Shown here in pieces: positions 49,969 to 59,497 of a DNA stretch of 64,000 bases. The DNA is from Rugosimonospora acidiphila (GTDB taxonomy: Bacteria; Actinomycetota; Actinomycetes; Mycobacteriales; Micromonosporaceae): NCBI RefSeq assembly GCF_039543385.1, contig NZ_BAABJQ010000003.1, forward strand, positions 434,001 to 498,000. Reading direction: 5' to 3'. The notes under the pieces are model-generated. The model searched no databases and was not told the DNA's origin. It saw nothing but the letters and a program-made list of their open reading frames with translations. The translations under genes were made by a program, and so were the position numbers. Within the stretch, counting starts at the first letter, position 1; every line of letters begins with the position of its first letter.

Positions 49969-51162
49969 TCAGCCGCGCGCCAGGTCCCTCGAGATCACCA
50001 GTCGCTGGATCTGGTTGGTCCCCTCGACGATCTGCAGCACCTTCGCCTCGCGCATGTACCGCTCCACCGGATGGTCGGACACGTACCCGTACCCGCCCAG
50101 CACCTGCACCGCGTCGGTGGTCACCCGCATGGCCGCGTCCGTGGCGAACAGCTTGGCCTTGGCCGCCTCCACCCCGTACGGCAGGTTGGCGTCGCGCAGC
50201 CGGGCCGCCGCGAGCACCAGCGCCCGGGCCGCGGACACCGCCGTGGCCATGTCGGCCAGCAGGAAGCCCAGCCCCTGGAAGTCGACGATGCGCTGCCCGA
50301 ACTGCTCCCGCTCCCGGGCGTAGCCGGCCGCGTAGTCCAGCGCCGCCTGGGCCAGCCCGACCGCGCAGGCCGCGATGCCCAGCCGGCCCGAGTCCAGCGC
50401 CCGCATGGCGATCCGGAACCCGGAGCCCTCCTCGCCGACCAGCCGGTCGCCCGGCGCCCGGACCTCGTCCAGCACCACCTGGGCCACCGGCGAGGAGCGC
50501 AGGCCCATGGTGCGCTCGCGCGCCTGCGGCGCGAGGCCCGGCGTACCCGCGTCGACCAGCAGGCAGGAGATGCCGGCGGCGCCCGGCCCGCCGGTGCGGC
50601 AGAACACGTTGTAGAAGTCGGCCTGGCCGGCGTGGGTGATCCAGGCTTTGGTCCCGTTGATCACGTACCCGTCGCCGTCGCGCCGCGCCCGGGTGGTCAT
50701 CGCCGCCGGGTCGGAGCCGCCGGCCGGCTCGGACAGGCAGTATGCCCCGAGCGTCTCGCCGCCCACCAACTCGGGCAGCAGGCGCTTGCGCTGCTCGTCG
50801 GTGCCGAACGCGGCGACCGGGTAGCAGGCCAGCGTGTGTACGCTGACCGCCTCCGCCACCGCCAGCCACCGCGCCGCCAGCAGTTCGAGGACCTGCAGGT
50901 AGACCTCGTACGGCTGGCCACCGCCGCCGTACTCGACCGGGTAGGGCAGCCCGAGCAGCCCGGCGCGGCCCAATACGCGCATGATCTCGCGGGGGAACTC
51001 ACCCCGCGCCTCGAAGTCCGCGACCCGCGGCGCCAACTCCCGGTCGGCGATCTCCTGGGTCAGTTCGAGCAGGTCATAGGCTTCCTCGGTCGGAAGCACC
51101 CGGGGCACCGCGCCGGTGGGCCGCCCGGGGTCCGTCCGCCGGCCCGCAAGCTCGGCGCTCAC
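49969..51162 (-). CDS. Acyl-CoA dehydrogenase
   Basis: This 397-residue flavoprotein has GAYCLSEPAGGSDPAAMTTR, GTKAWITHAGQADFYNVFCR, RLGIAACAVGLAQAALDYAA and VLQIVEGTNQIQRLVISRDL. The Glu in VEGTNQIQR occupies the catalytic-base position of short/medium-chain enzymes. It would oxidise acyl-CoA to enoyl-CoA with FAD. No electron-transfer flavoprotein gene is nearby. Given Kal in the window, a link to butyryl/crotonyl-CoA metabolism is possible but not shown. Confidence 0.9.
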   Translation of the reverse strand: MSAELAGRRTDPGRPTGAVPRVLPTEEAYDLLELTQEIADRELAPRVADFEARGEFPREIMRVLGRAGLLGLPYPVEYGGGGQPYEVYLQVLELLAARWLAVAEAVSVHTLACYPVAAFGTDEQRKRLLPELVGGETLGAYCLSEPAGGSDPAAMTTRARRDGDGYVINGTKAWITHAGQADFYNVFCRTGGPGAAGISCLLVDAGTPGLAPQARERTMGLRSSPVAQVVLDEVRAPGDRLVGEEGSGFRIAMRALDSGRLGIAACAVGLAQAALDYAAGYAREREQFGQRIVDFQGLGFLLADMATAVSAARALVLAAARLRDANLPYGVEAAKAKLFATDAAMRVTTDAVQVLGGYGYVSDHPVERYMREAKVLQIVEGTNQIQRLVISRDLARG

Positions 51163-51281
51163 AGCGGCATCAACTCCGTGGGTTGTTGGAATCGCGCCGC
51201 CGCCCGTTGATCGCGGACGCCGGCGTCCAGGGTCGGCAATTAGCTTAACGCCCGTTTGGGGCGCGGCGGCAGCCCAGGCTC

Positions 51282-51287
51282 TACGCT
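51282..51287 (+). promoter_or_regulatory. -10 box TACGCT of the exonuclease gene
   Basis: TACGCT, 6 nt, GTG at 51294; leaderless type. Confidence 0.55.
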
Positions 51288-51293
51288 GTACCC

Positions 51294-52211
51294 GTGCCCC
51301 GGCCTCTGCTGCTGATCGACTCGGCCAGCCTGTACTTCCGCGCCTATCACGGCGTACCCGAGTCCGCCGCCCGCGCCCCGGACGGCACCCCGGTCAACGC
51401 CGTGCGCGGCTTCCTGGACATGCTCGCCACCCTGGTGCGCACCCGCCGGCCCGACCGGCTGGTCTGCGCGCTGGACGAGAGCTGGCGCCCCGACTGGCGG
51501 GTGGCGCTGATCCCGTCGTACAAGGCGCACCGGCTGTCCCCGGCCGGCGGCGAGGAGGTGCCCGACGGGCTGGTCGGCCAGGTACCGGTGATCCTCGAGG
51601 CGCTGGCCGCGCTGGGCATTCCGGCCGTCGGGGCCGCCGGGTACGAGGCCGACGACGTGCTGGGCACCCTGGCCGCCCGCGAGCCCGGCCCGGTCGAGGT
51701 GGCCTCCGGCGACCGGGACCTGTTCCAGCTGGTCGACGACGAGGTCCCGATCCGGGTGCTGTACTGCGGCCGGGGCGTGGCCAAGCTGGAGGTGTTCGAC
51801 GACGCGGTGGTGCGCACCCGGTACGGGGTGCCGGCCGCCGGGTACGCCGACTTCGCGGCGCTGCGCGGAGACCCCAGCGACGGGCTGCCCGGGGTGCCCG
51901 GGGTGGGCGAGAAGACCGCGGCCCGGCTCATCGACCGGTACGGCAGCCTGGCCGGCGTGCTGGCCGCCCTGGACGACCCCGCGGCCGGCTTCGCCGCCGG
52001 GCTGCGCGCCAAGCTCGCCTCGGCCGGCCCCTACCTCGCCGTGGCGCCGAAGGTCGTCGAGGTGGCCCGCGACGCCCCGATCCCGGAGTTCGACACCGTC
52101 CTACCCGGCGCGCCGGCCGACCCCGAGGGCCTGCTGAAGTTGGCCCAGCAGTGGAACCTCGCCGGCCCCACCACCCGGCTGGTCGACGCGATGGCAGCCG
52201 CGGCGCGCTAG
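51294..52211 (+). CDS. 5'-3' exonuclease (DNA polymerase I N-terminal-like)
   Basis: This 305-residue stand-alone FEN-like nuclease has the metal-binding acidic clusters LLLIDSASLYFRAYHG, AAGYEADDVLGTLA and VASGDRDLFQLV, and the helix-hairpin-helix region LRGDPSDGLPGVPGVGEKTA. It resembles the N-terminal domain of PolA and would remove RNA primers or flaps. Separate copies besides polA are common in actinobacteria. It converges on helY. Confidence 0.9.
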   Translation: MPRPLLLIDSASLYFRAYHGVPESAARAPDGTPVNAVRGFLDMLATLVRTRRPDRLVCALDESWRPDWRVALIPSYKAHRLSPAGGEEVPDGLVGQVPVILEALAALGIPAVGAAGYEADDVLGTLAAREPGPVEVASGDRDLFQLVDDEVPIRVLYCGRGVAKLEVFDDAVVRTRYGVPAAGYADFAALRGDPSDGLPGVPGVGEKTAARLIDRYGSLAGVLAALDDPAAGFAAGLRAKLASAGPYLAVAPKVVEVARDAPIPEFDTVLPGAPADPEGLLKLAQQWNLAGPTTRLVDAMAAAAR

Positions 52212-52316
52212 GCGACTCGCGCCCCGGTCCGCCGCCCCGGCGTGGACCCTCCCGGTGCCGGCCCGCTCCGGTGGCGGGCGCCGCGACGTGCCGAGCCGCG
52301 ACCTGCCGGCACCGCC

Positions 52317-55082
52317 TCAGACGTCGGCGGCCGGGACGGCCGCGCCCACCGCGGCGTACGCGAGCACGCCCCGGTTGACGGCGGCGATCGCCTCGCGGGC
52401 GCTGCGCCGCACCCCCGCCGGCGCCCCGGACGCGTCGGAGAGCTGGCCGAGCAGGTCGATCACCTGGCGGGCCCACCGCACGAAGTCGCCGGCCGGCATG
52501 TCCCCGTCCAGGGTGTGCACGCTGGACAGCACCTTGAACAGCGGCTCGCCGCGCGCCCACCGGTAGATCGGCCAGACGAACCCGAGGTCCGGCTCCCGGG
52601 TCAGCTCCAGGCCGTGGGACGCCTCGTCGCTCTCCAGTCCCGACCAGATGACGAGGGTCTGCTCGATCGCGTCGGAGACCGGCCCCCTGGGCACCGAGGC
52701 CCGCTCGTCGCTCTCGCGGCGAGCCTCGTACAGCACCACCGACACCGCGGCGGCGAGCTCCGGCGGGGACAGCTGGTCCCACACGCCCTGGCGCAGGCAT
52801 TCGGCCACCAGCAGGTCCGCCTCCGTCCACACCCGGGCCAGCATCCGACCGGCGTCGGTCACGCCCAGCGTCCCGTCGGCCGAGCGGAGGTACCCGCGCC
52901 GCTCCAGCAGCGCGCAGACCTGGTCGAAGGTGCGGGTCAGCGACCCGGTCCGGTTGGCGACCTTGTCGCGCAGGGTGGCGTTGTCCCGGTCCAGGCGGTG
53001 CTTGCGCTCCGCCCACCGGGCGTGCTCCTCCCGGTCCGGGCAGGCGTGGCACGGGTGGGCGCGCAGCGCGTGGCGCAGCCGTTCGAGCTCGCGATCCTCC
53101 CCACCGCCGCGCCGCGAACCGCGCCGGCCGGCGCGGGGGTCCACCCCGGCGGCGCGCAGGGCCGCCGCCAGGTCCCGGCGCTCGGCCGGCGAGCGGTGGT
53201 TGAAGTGCTTCGGGACCCGGACCCGGGCCAGCGCCTCCACCGGCCCGGGGAACTCCCCGGCCGAGATCCGGCCGGCCCACCGGTCCTCGGTCAGCACCAG
53301 CGGGCGCGGATCGTTGAACGCGCCGGTGCCCGGGTCGAGGACCACCGCCAGGCCGGCCCGCCGCCCCGACGGCACCCGGATGACGTCGCCGACCCGCAGC
53401 TTCTCCAGCGAGGCGACCGCCGCGCTGCGCCGCTGGTGGGCGCTGGCCCTGGCCTGCGACCGCTCCCGCTCGCCGATGGCCACCCGGATGTCGAAGTACT
53501 CGCCGAAGTCCCCGCGGTCGCACTCCATCTCGGCCTCGTAGGTGCGCGCGGTGTCCACGTTGCGCTGCACCTGACGGGCCAAACCGACCACCGAGCGGTC
53601 CGCCTGGAACTGCGCGAACGAGGACTCCAGCAGCTGCCGGGCGCGGTCGCCGCCCATCGAGCCGACCAGGTTGACCGCCATGTTGTACGAGGGCCGGAAG
53701 CTGGAGCGCAGCGGGTAGGTGCGCGTCGAGGCCAGCCCCGCCACGTGCCGCGGATCGACCTCGGGCGCCCACACCACCACGGCGTGCCCCTCGACGTCGA
53801 TGCCGCGCCGCCCGGCCCGGCCGGTCAGCTGCGTGTACTCCCCCGGCGTCAGGTCCACGTGCGCCTCGCCGTTGAACTTCACCAGCCGTTCGAGCACCAC
53901 GCAGCGCGCCGGCATGTTGATGCCCAGCGCCAGCGTCTCGGTCGCGAACACCGCCTTGACCAGGCCGCGGACGAACAGCTCCTCGACGATCTCCTTGAAC
54001 GCCGGCAGCATCCCCGCGTGGTGGGCGGCCAGCCCGCGCTCCAGCCCGTCGAGCCACTCCCAGTACCCGAGCACCTGGAGGTCCTCGGCGTTGATGTCGG
54101 TGGTGCGCGCCTGCACCAGCGCCCGGATCTCGGACCGCTCGTCCGGTGTGGTCAGCCGCAGGCCGGCCTGCAGGCACTGCTGGACCGCGGCGTCGCAGGC
54201 GGCCCGGCTGAAGATGAACAGGATCGCCGGCAGCAGCGCCTCCCGGTCCAGGCGCTCGACCACGTCCGCGCGCAGTGGCCCCGGCCACCGTCGCCGGCCC
54301 GGCCGCCCCCGCCCAGGGTCGAGATCCATCCGCCGGACCATCTCCCGGGTGTGCCGCAGCAGTTCCGGGTGCACGTCGTGCTTCTGCGCCGCCTCCGCGT
54401 CGTGGAACAGGTCGAACATTCGCCGGCCGACCAGCATGTGCTGCCACAGCGGCACCGGCCGGTGTTCGCTGACCACCGCCTCGGTCCGGCCCCGGACGGT
54501 GACCAGCCAGTCGGCGAACTCCTCGGCGTTGGACACGGTCGCCGACAGCGACACCAGGGTCACCGCCGCGGGCAGGTGGATGATCACCTCTTCCCAGACC
54601 GCGCCACGGAACCGGTCGGCGAGGTAGTGGACCTCGTCCATGACCACGAACGACAGTCCGTCCAGCGCGGGCGAGCGGGCGTAGAGCATGTTGCGCAGCA
54701 CCTCGGTGGTCATCACCACCACGGGCGCGTCCCCGTTGATCGCGTTATCGCCGGTGAGCAGGCCGACCTTCGCCGCGCCGTGCCGGGCCACCAGGTCGTG
54801 GTACTTCTGGTTGGACAGGGCCTTGATCGGCGTGGTGTAGAAGCACTTGCGGCCCTGCACCAGCGCCAGGTGCACGGCGAACTCGCCGACCACCGTCTTG
54901 CCGGCCCCGGTCGGCGCGCACACCAGGACGCCGCTGCCGCGCTCCAGCGCCTCGCACGCCTCCCGTTGGAACGGGTCCAGGGTGAAGCCGATGGTCGATG
55001 CGAACTCGGCGAGCGCGGGACTGCGCGATGCCTCGGCCGCCCGCCGGCGGGCCGCGGCGTACCGCTCGGCGGGGCTGGTCAT
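52317..55082 (-). CDS. helY: DEAD/DEAH-box RNA helicase, Ski2/Mtr4-like
   Basis: This 921-residue SF2 helicase has the motifs APTGAGKTVVGEFAV (I), MTTEVLRNMLY (Ib), VVMDEVHYLAD (II, DEVH), SLSATVSNAEEF (III), and QLTGRAGRRGIDVEGHAVVV (VI), plus a C-terminal helical DSHCT domain. Homologues are called HelY in mycobacteria and are related to RNA exosome helicases. The ATG of MTSPAERY is chosen; a Met 7 codons upstream is possible. Its position at the end of the paf-tat-dagK neighbourhood is conserved in actinobacteria. Confidence 0.93.
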   Translation of the reverse strand: MTSPAERYAAARRRAAEASRSPALAEFASTIGFTLDPFQREACEALERGSGVLVCAPTGAGKTVVGEFAVHLALVQGRKCFYTTPIKALSNQKYHDLVARHGAAKVGLLTGDNAINGDAPVVVMTTEVLRNMLYARSPALDGLSFVVMDEVHYLADRFRGAVWEEVIIHLPAAVTLVSLSATVSNAEEFADWLVTVRGRTEAVVSEHRPVPLWQHMLVGRRMFDLFHDAEAAQKHDVHPELLRHTREMVRRMDLDPGRGRPGRRRWPGPLRADVVERLDREALLPAILFIFSRAACDAAVQQCLQAGLRLTTPDERSEIRALVQARTTDINAEDLQVLGYWEWLDGLERGLAAHHAGMLPAFKEIVEELFVRGLVKAVFATETLALGINMPARCVVLERLVKFNGEAHVDLTPGEYTQLTGRAGRRGIDVEGHAVVVWAPEVDPRHVAGLASTRTYPLRSSFRPSYNMAVNLVGSMGGDRARQLLESSFAQFQADRSVVGLARQVQRNVDTARTYEAEMECDRGDFGEYFDIRVAIGERERSQARASAHQRRSAAVASLEKLRVGDVIRVPSGRRAGLAVVLDPGTGAFNDPRPLVLTEDRWAGRISAGEFPGPVEALARVRVPKHFNHRSPAERRDLAAALRAAGVDPRAGRRGSRRGGGEDRELERLRHALRAHPCHACPDREEHARWAERKHRLDRDNATLRDKVANRTGSLTRTFDQVCALLERRGYLRSADGTLGVTDAGRMLARVWTEADLLVAECLRQGVWDQLSPPELAAAVSVVLYEARRESDERASVPRGPVSDAIEQTLVIWSGLESDEASHGLELTREPDLGFVWPIYRWARGEPLFKVLSSVHTLDGDMPAGDFVRWARQVIDLLGQLSDASGAPAGVRRSAREAIAAVNRGVLAYAAVGAAVPAADV

Positions 55083-55228
55083 ACCTGAAAGGCTACCGTC
55101 CATGCGGCCGGCGAGAGACGAGGCGTCCCGGCCGGCACGAATAGCGCCACAAACACGGGCGCAACGGTCCGAACCCGGACGATGGGCCGGGCGGCCGGTC
55201 ACCTTGCGACCCCCGTTCCGCCCATCGG

Positions 55229-55234
55229 TATGGT
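55229..55234 (+). promoter_or_regulatory. -10 box TATGGT of the HAD gene
   Basis: TATGGT, 7 nt, GTG at 55242; TTGCGA lies 19 bp upstream as possible -35. Leaderless type. Confidence 0.45.
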
Positions 55235-55241
55235 GCTCGTC

Positions 55242-55997
55242 GTGTCCGATCACGAAGAATCGCCCGCCGACCGTGATCATTTGTCCCGGCTCACGCCGGG
55301 CGCCGAGCCCCCGGCCGCCGTGCTATTCGACTTCCACGGCACGCTCATGCAGGTCGAGGACTCCGTGACCTGGGTACGGGAGGCCGCCGCCGCCTGCGGC
55401 GCCGCCCTGGACCGGATACGCGCCACGGCCCTGGCCGACCGCCTGGTCACCGCCGGCCGGGCGGGCGGACCGCTCCCCCAGCGGGTGCCCCCACACCTGG
55501 CCGAGGTGTGGGCCGACCGGGACCTGTCGGCGTACGCGCACCGGGCCGCGTTCACCGGGCTGGCGTCCACGGTCGAGTGCGGCGTGGACGGGCTCGCCGA
55601 CGCCCTGTACGACCGCCTGCTGGTACCGGAGGGGTGGTTGCCGTACACGGACACCGCCGCGACCCTCCGGGCGCTGCGCGCCGCCCGGGTACCGGTGGCG
55701 GTGCTGTCGAACATCGGCTTCGACATCCGGCCGATCACGCGCGCCCACGGCCTGGACGACCTCATCGACGGCTACGTGCTGTCCTACGAGATCGGCCGGT
55801 GCAAGCCGGACCGGGCGATCTTCGAACACGCCTGCGCCACCCTCGGGGTGCCGCCGGAGAAGGCACTGATGGTCGGCGACACCACGGCCGACGCGGCGGC
55901 GGTCCGGGCCGGTTGCCGGGCCTACCTGGTGCCGGCCGCGGAGGCGGGCGCCGCCAACGGGCTCGGCGCGGTACTCAGCCTGGCCGGCCTGGCCTGA
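55242..55997 (+). CDS. HAD-superfamily hydrolase with DFHGT motif I
   Basis: This 251-residue protein has a Rossmann-like HAD core: motif I AVLFDFHGTLMQ, motif II VAVLSNIGFD, motif III Lys in GRCKPDRAIFEHAC and motif IV ALMVGDTTADAAAV. In motif I the usual DxD reads DFH, so the general acid/base Asp is replaced by His. This may alter or reduce phosphatase activity. The GTG is chosen because of the leaderless -10 box; an in-frame ATG lies 12 bp upstream. It stands alone. Confidence 0.82.
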   Translation: MSDHEESPADRDHLSRLTPGAEPPAAVLFDFHGTLMQVEDSVTWVREAAAACGAALDRIRATALADRLVTAGRAGGPLPQRVPPHLAEVWADRDLSAYAHRAAFTGLASTVECGVDGLADALYDRLLVPEGWLPYTDTAATLRALRAARVPVAVLSNIGFDIRPITRAHGLDDLIDGYVLSYEIGRCKPDRAIFEHACATLGVPPEKALMVGDTTADAAAVRAGCRAYLVPAAEAGAANGLGAVLSLAGLA

Positions 55998-56058
55998 GCG
56001 CGCCGGCCCGGGACACCGGGGTGAGCCGTCCGTGCCGCGCCGGCGCGAGGGCCGGCGC

Positions 56059-56970
56059 TCACGCCAGCAGGGTCAGCGCTCCCGGGGCGCTGGTCGCGGT
56101 GACCGGCAGCGGGAAGGCACGCTCCCCGTCCACGTAGGACACGATCCCCTCGGCGCGCAGTTCCACGGTGGCCGCCCGGTACGTGGTGACGAGCGGGTGC
56201 CCCACGTGGGTGCCCTGGTACACGTGTGGCTTGATGCGGGCGAACGCGACCCGGCCCAGCCGGCCGCCCACCACCACGTCCAGCAGCCCGTCGGTCGGGT
56301 CGGCGTCCGGGGTGATGCGCATCCCGCCGCCGTAGCGGGCCGTGTTGCCGACCGCCACGAGCACCGCGTCGAGCTGGTGCTCGACGCCGTCGAGGACCAT
56401 CGTGTACCGCCGGGGGCGCAGCCGCAGCATCTCCGCCACGATCGCCACGTCGTACCGGCGGGGGCCCCTCGGAAAACGCATCCGGTTGGCACGCTCGCTG
56501 ACGATCGCGTCGAACCCCGCCGCCAGCACCGCGCCGAACCAGCGCACGTTGCCGCCGGCGTCGGTCAACCGGCCCAGGTCGACCTTGCGGATGCTGCCGC
56601 CGTCCAGCGCCCGGGTGACCGCCGCCGCGGCGGCGACCGGCTCGTCGGGCAGGCCCAGTTCCACCACGAAATCGTTGCCGGTGCCGGCCGGCACCACGCC
56701 GAACGGGATGCCGGTGCCGGCCACCGCCTGCAACCCCAGGTGGATGGTGCCGTCACCGCCCACGGCGACCAGCGCGCTGACGCCGGACGCGACCGCGCCG
56801 CGACAGGACGCCAGCGCCTCGTCCACCGAACCGGCGGGCAGCACCGTCACCTCACGCCCGGTGGCGCGCAGCCGCTCCAGCACGCCGGGCAGGGCGTCGC
56901 GGTGCCGCCCCCGCCCAGCGGACGGATTGAGCAGCACCGCGACCGGCCCTGAGTCGCCGATTTGCGTCAC
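56059..56970 (-). CDS. Diacylglycerol kinase family lipid kinase
   Basis: This 303-residue protein has the DAGK catalytic motifs: AVLLNPSAGRGRHRDALPGV, ALVAVGGDGTIHLGLQAVAG (GGDGT nucleotide site) and VVPAGTGNDFVVELGLPDEP, then a beta-sandwich domain (ADPTDGLLDVVVGGRLGRVA). It phosphorylates diacylglycerol or a related lipid with ATP at the membrane. The GTG start lies 5 bp after the tatC stop, so translation may be coupled. Confidence 0.9.
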   Translation of the reverse strand: MTQIGDSGPVAVLLNPSAGRGRHRDALPGVLERLRATGREVTVLPAGSVDEALASCRGAVASGVSALVAVGGDGTIHLGLQAVAGTGIPFGVVPAGTGNDFVVELGLPDEPVAAAAAVTRALDGGSIRKVDLGRLTDAGGNVRWFGAVLAAGFDAIVSERANRMRFPRGPRRYDVAIVAEMLRLRPRRYTMVLDGVEHQLDAVLVAVGNTARYGGGMRITPDADPTDGLLDVVVGGRLGRVAFARIKPHVYQGTHVGHPLVTTYRAATVELRAEGIVSYVDGERAFPLPVTATSAPGALTLLA

Positions 56971-56975
56971 GGTGA

Positions 56976-57911
56976 TCAGGTGATGTCGTCGAAGTGGCGG
57001 TCCAGCGGACGCGGCGGCGCCACCGGCTCGATCACGCTGACGGGTTCACCCGCCTCGACCGGGTCACCGTTGTCGTAGTCCAGCGGCGAGACTTCGTCAT
57101 CACCGACGTCGCCGAAGGTGGCGCGATGACGTCGAGCGCGGCGCTTGTCGTTGAAGTACGCGAACAGCACCGCGCCGAAATACAGCGCGGTCAGGCCGAG
57201 CGCCAGCACCGTCATGGTGAACGGGTCGCCGGTCGGGATAGCGATCGCCGCGAACACGAAGAACACCAGGATCGCCGGGCGCCACCAGCCCACCAGCCGT
57301 TTCGCCGAGGCCAGCCCCGCGATGTTGAACAGCATGACGACCAGCGGGAACTCGAACGCGAGGCCGAACAGCAGCACCAGGTTCGTGACGAAGCCGATGT
57401 ACTTCGACAGCTCGAACGTGAAGCTGACGTGGGAACCGCCGAAGTTCAGCAGGAAGTCCAGCGCCCGGGGCAGCATGATGTACGCCAGCCAGGCGCCCAG
57501 CGCGAACAGCGGCGCGGCCAACGTGGCGAAGGCATAGGCCCACCGCCGCTCGCTGCGGTGCAGCCCCGGCGCGATGAACGCCCACAGCTGGTAGAGCCAG
57601 AACGGCGCGGCCACGATCAGCCCGACGATCAGCGCGACCTTGACCTGCAGGGCCAGCGGGCCCGTGGGGTCCAACGCGAGGAATTCACCGCAGCTCTGAC
57701 CCGGCTTCTTCGTGGCGTTGCAGTAGGGCGTCTCCAGCAGGTCCAGAACCGGCTTGGACAGGAACCAGCCGACGATCATGCCACACACGATCGCCAAAGC
57801 CGCCTTGAACAGGCGGGTACGCAGCTCGCGCAGGTGATCGAGCAGCGTCATCGAGCCGTCGGAGGCGCGCTCGAACTGAGTCTTGCCTCGCCGACGCACC
57901 GGGAGAGCCAC
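56976..57911 (-). CDS. tatC: Twin-arginine translocase subunit TatC
   Basis: This 311-residue protein has six membrane segments. It shows the TatC signature (MTLLDHLRELRTRLFKAALA at the N-terminus, FLALDPTGPLALQVKVALIV, WLYQLWAFIAPGLHRSERRW, and FGLAFEFPLVVMLFNIAGLA). It recognises Tat signal peptides and exports folded proteins with TatA. The C-terminal acidic tail of about 70 residues is longer than in E. coli. GGAGGAGGAG precedes the GTG. It lies 23 bp after tatA. Confidence 0.95.
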   Translation of the reverse strand: MALPVRRRGKTQFERASDGSMTLLDHLRELRTRLFKAALAIVCGMIVGWFLSKPVLDLLETPYCNATKKPGQSCGEFLALDPTGPLALQVKVALIVGLIVAAPFWLYQLWAFIAPGLHRSERRWAYAFATLAAPLFALGAWLAYIMLPRALDFLLNFGGSHVSFTFELSKYIGFVTNLVLLFGLAFEFPLVVMLFNIAGLASAKRLVGWWRPAILVFFVFAAIAIPTGDPFTMTVLALGLTALYFGAVLFAYFNDKRRARRHRATFGDVGDDEVSPLDYDNGDPVEAGEPVSVIEPVAPPRPLDRHFDDIT

Positions 57912-57934
57912 GGGGAAGCTCCTCCTCCGCTCGG

Positions 57935-58186
57935 CTAGTTTTCGCGGACGCGCTCGACCGGCTCGACCACGGGCGCCGGCGAAGCCTGGCTGTCCAGCGG
58001 CTGGCGGGCGGACTGAGCCTCAGCCTTCGCGTTGACGTCGTCCTCGGCCAGACCCTTCGTCTCGGCCTTCAGGATCCGCATCGAGCGACCCAGGCCCCGA
58101 GCAGCGTCGGGCAGGCGCTTGGCGCCGAACAGCAGAATCAGCAGAACCGCCAGAATGGCGATGTGCCACGGCTTGAGCGCACCCAT
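57935..58186 (-). CDS. tatA: Twin-arginine translocase subunit TatA
   Basis: This 83-residue protein has one N-terminal membrane helix (WHIAILAVLLILLFGAKRLP), the amphipathic helix AARGLGRSMRILKAETKGLA, and a disordered tail. These are the TatA hallmarks, with the FG-x-KRLP hinge. It forms the export pore with TatC. GAGGTGG lies upstream of the ATG. Promoter-like AT-rich sequence upstream suggests tatA-tatC-dagK as one unit. Confidence 0.95.
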   Translation of the reverse strand: MGALKPWHIAILAVLLILLFGAKRLPDAARGLGRSMRILKAETKGLAEDDVNAKAEAQSARQPLDSQASPAPVVEPVERVREN

Positions 58187-58268
58187 GTGAAGCCACCTCA
58201 CTGTCTTGTCATTGACGAGCCCATAATACGTTCTTCGCGGCCGAAAAGCCCTAGCCCGTTGGCCTGGT

Positions 58269-58526
58269 TCAAGGTCGCCGGTCGGGCCGCGGATTCCTGA
58301 TCTCGGCCGCTCGATCCCTGGTCGCCTCCACATGGGCGCTGACCTGCGCTAATCGTTCCTGCAGCGCGGACACCGAATTTTGCAGTTCCTGGGTGTCAAC
58401 GGCGCGTTGGCGAATCTTCATCGCGGCGCGGCGCAGTCCGGGCAGCCGCCGGAGCACCGGCAGCACCACCAGCACCAGCACCACCACGGCAATTACCACC
58501 ACACCGGTGACGATCCACCAAATCAT
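58269..58526 (-). CDS. Small single-pass membrane protein with coiled coil
   Basis: This 85-residue protein has an N-terminal helix MIWWIVTGVVVIAVVVLVLV and a heptad-rich segment (ELQNSVSALQERLAQVSAHV). It lies between pafC and tatA, where a small uncharacterised membrane protein recurs in related genomes. The ATG at 58526 is preceded by AGGG; a GTG two codons earlier is possible. Function unknown. Confidence 0.7.
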   Translation of the reverse strand: MIWWIVTGVVVIAVVVLVLVVLPVLRRLPGLRRAAMKIRQRAVDTQELQNSVSALQERLAQVSAHVEATRDRAAEIRNPRPDRRP

Positions 58527-58537
58527 GGGCACAGACC

Positions 58538-59497
58538 CTAGCCCAGATCCGCGCCGTACGCCGCGAGGGCGGAGCGAGCCTGGTCACGCACCGCGTCGGC
58601 CAGCCCGGCCGGCGCCACCACGCTGACCTCCGGCCCCAGCCCGAGCACCAGTCGGCGGGCCCAGTCCAGGTCGGCCGCGCGCAGGCTGACCAGCCAGTGC
58701 TCCGCCGACTCGGCGATGATCTCCTCGCACGGGTAGTACTCGGTGATCCACCGGCCGCCGCGGCTCACCCGCAGGGTGATCAGCGGCAGCTCCGGGGTGG
58801 GGTTGAAGACGCCGTCGCTGAGCTGGCCGGGCTGCGCCTGGGGCGGCGGGGCGGCCGGGGAGTCCAGCTCGATCAGCTGGTCGATGCGGTCCACCCGGAA
58901 CAGGCGCACCCCCTCGGCGCGGCGGCACCACGCCTCCAGATATGCGCGGCCGGAGGCGACCACCACCCGCATCGGGTCGACCACCCGCTCGGTGAGCACG
59001 TCGCGAGTGGCCGTGTAGTACGTGATGCGCAGCGCCCGGCGCCGCTGCACCGCGCCGCGGATGGTGGCCAGCCGGTCGTCGTTGCCCGGCGACCGCACCG
59101 CCACCGGCGCGTCGGCCAGCTCCCCGGCGGTCGACTCGATCTTGGTCAGCGCCCGCTCGATCGCGTCCCGCTGGCCCATGCCGGGCGTCTCGGCGAGCAT
59201 CCGCAACGCCACCACCAGGGCAAGCGCCTCGTCCGGGGTCAGCCGCAGCGGCCGGTCGATGCCCGCGTCGTAGGTGATGGTGACCCGGTCGCCGTCGAAG
59301 GCCATGTCGATCAGGTCGCCCGGCCCGTACCCGGGCAGGCCGCACATCCACAGCAGCTCGAGGTCCTCGCGCAGCTGCCGCTCGGTGATCCCCAGATCGG
59401 CCGCCGCGTCGGCCAGCCGGATGCCGGGCCGGGCCAGCAGATAGGGCACGAGGTTGAGCAGGCGGCCGAGCCGGTCGGCCGATGTCGGCGCGGCCAT
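58538..59497 (-). CDS. pafC: PafC, HTH/WYL-domain regulator
   Basis: This 319-residue protein has an N-terminal winged helix (RLLNLVPYLLARPGIRLADA, then ADLGITERQLREDLELLWMC) and a WYL domain (ALRITYYTATRDVLTERVVD, then YLEAWCRRAEGVRLFRVDRI). With PafB it forms the PafBC activator that drives the LexA-independent DNA-damage response in mycobacteria. The ATG overlaps the pafB stop by one base (TGATG), implying stoichiometric translation. Confidence 0.93.
   Translation of the reverse strand: MAAPTSADRLGRLLNLVPYLLARPGIRLADAAADLGITERQLREDLELLWMCGLPGYGPGDLIDMAFDGDRVTITYDAGIDRPLRLTPDEALALVVALRMLAETPGMGQRDAIERALTKIESTAGELADAPVAVRSPGNDDRLATIRGAVQRRRALRITYYTATRDVLTERVVDPMRVVVASGRAYLEAWCRRAEGVRLFRVDRIDQLIELDSPAAPPPQAQPGQLSDGVFNPTPELPLITLRVSRGGRWITEYYPCEEIIAESAEHWLVSLRAADLDWARRLVLGLGPEVSVVAPAGLADAVRDQARSALAAYGADLG

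Noticed and set aside
52242..55088. 948-codon plus-strand frame
   Set aside because: Antisense to helY, whose helicase motifs are complete on the minus strand.
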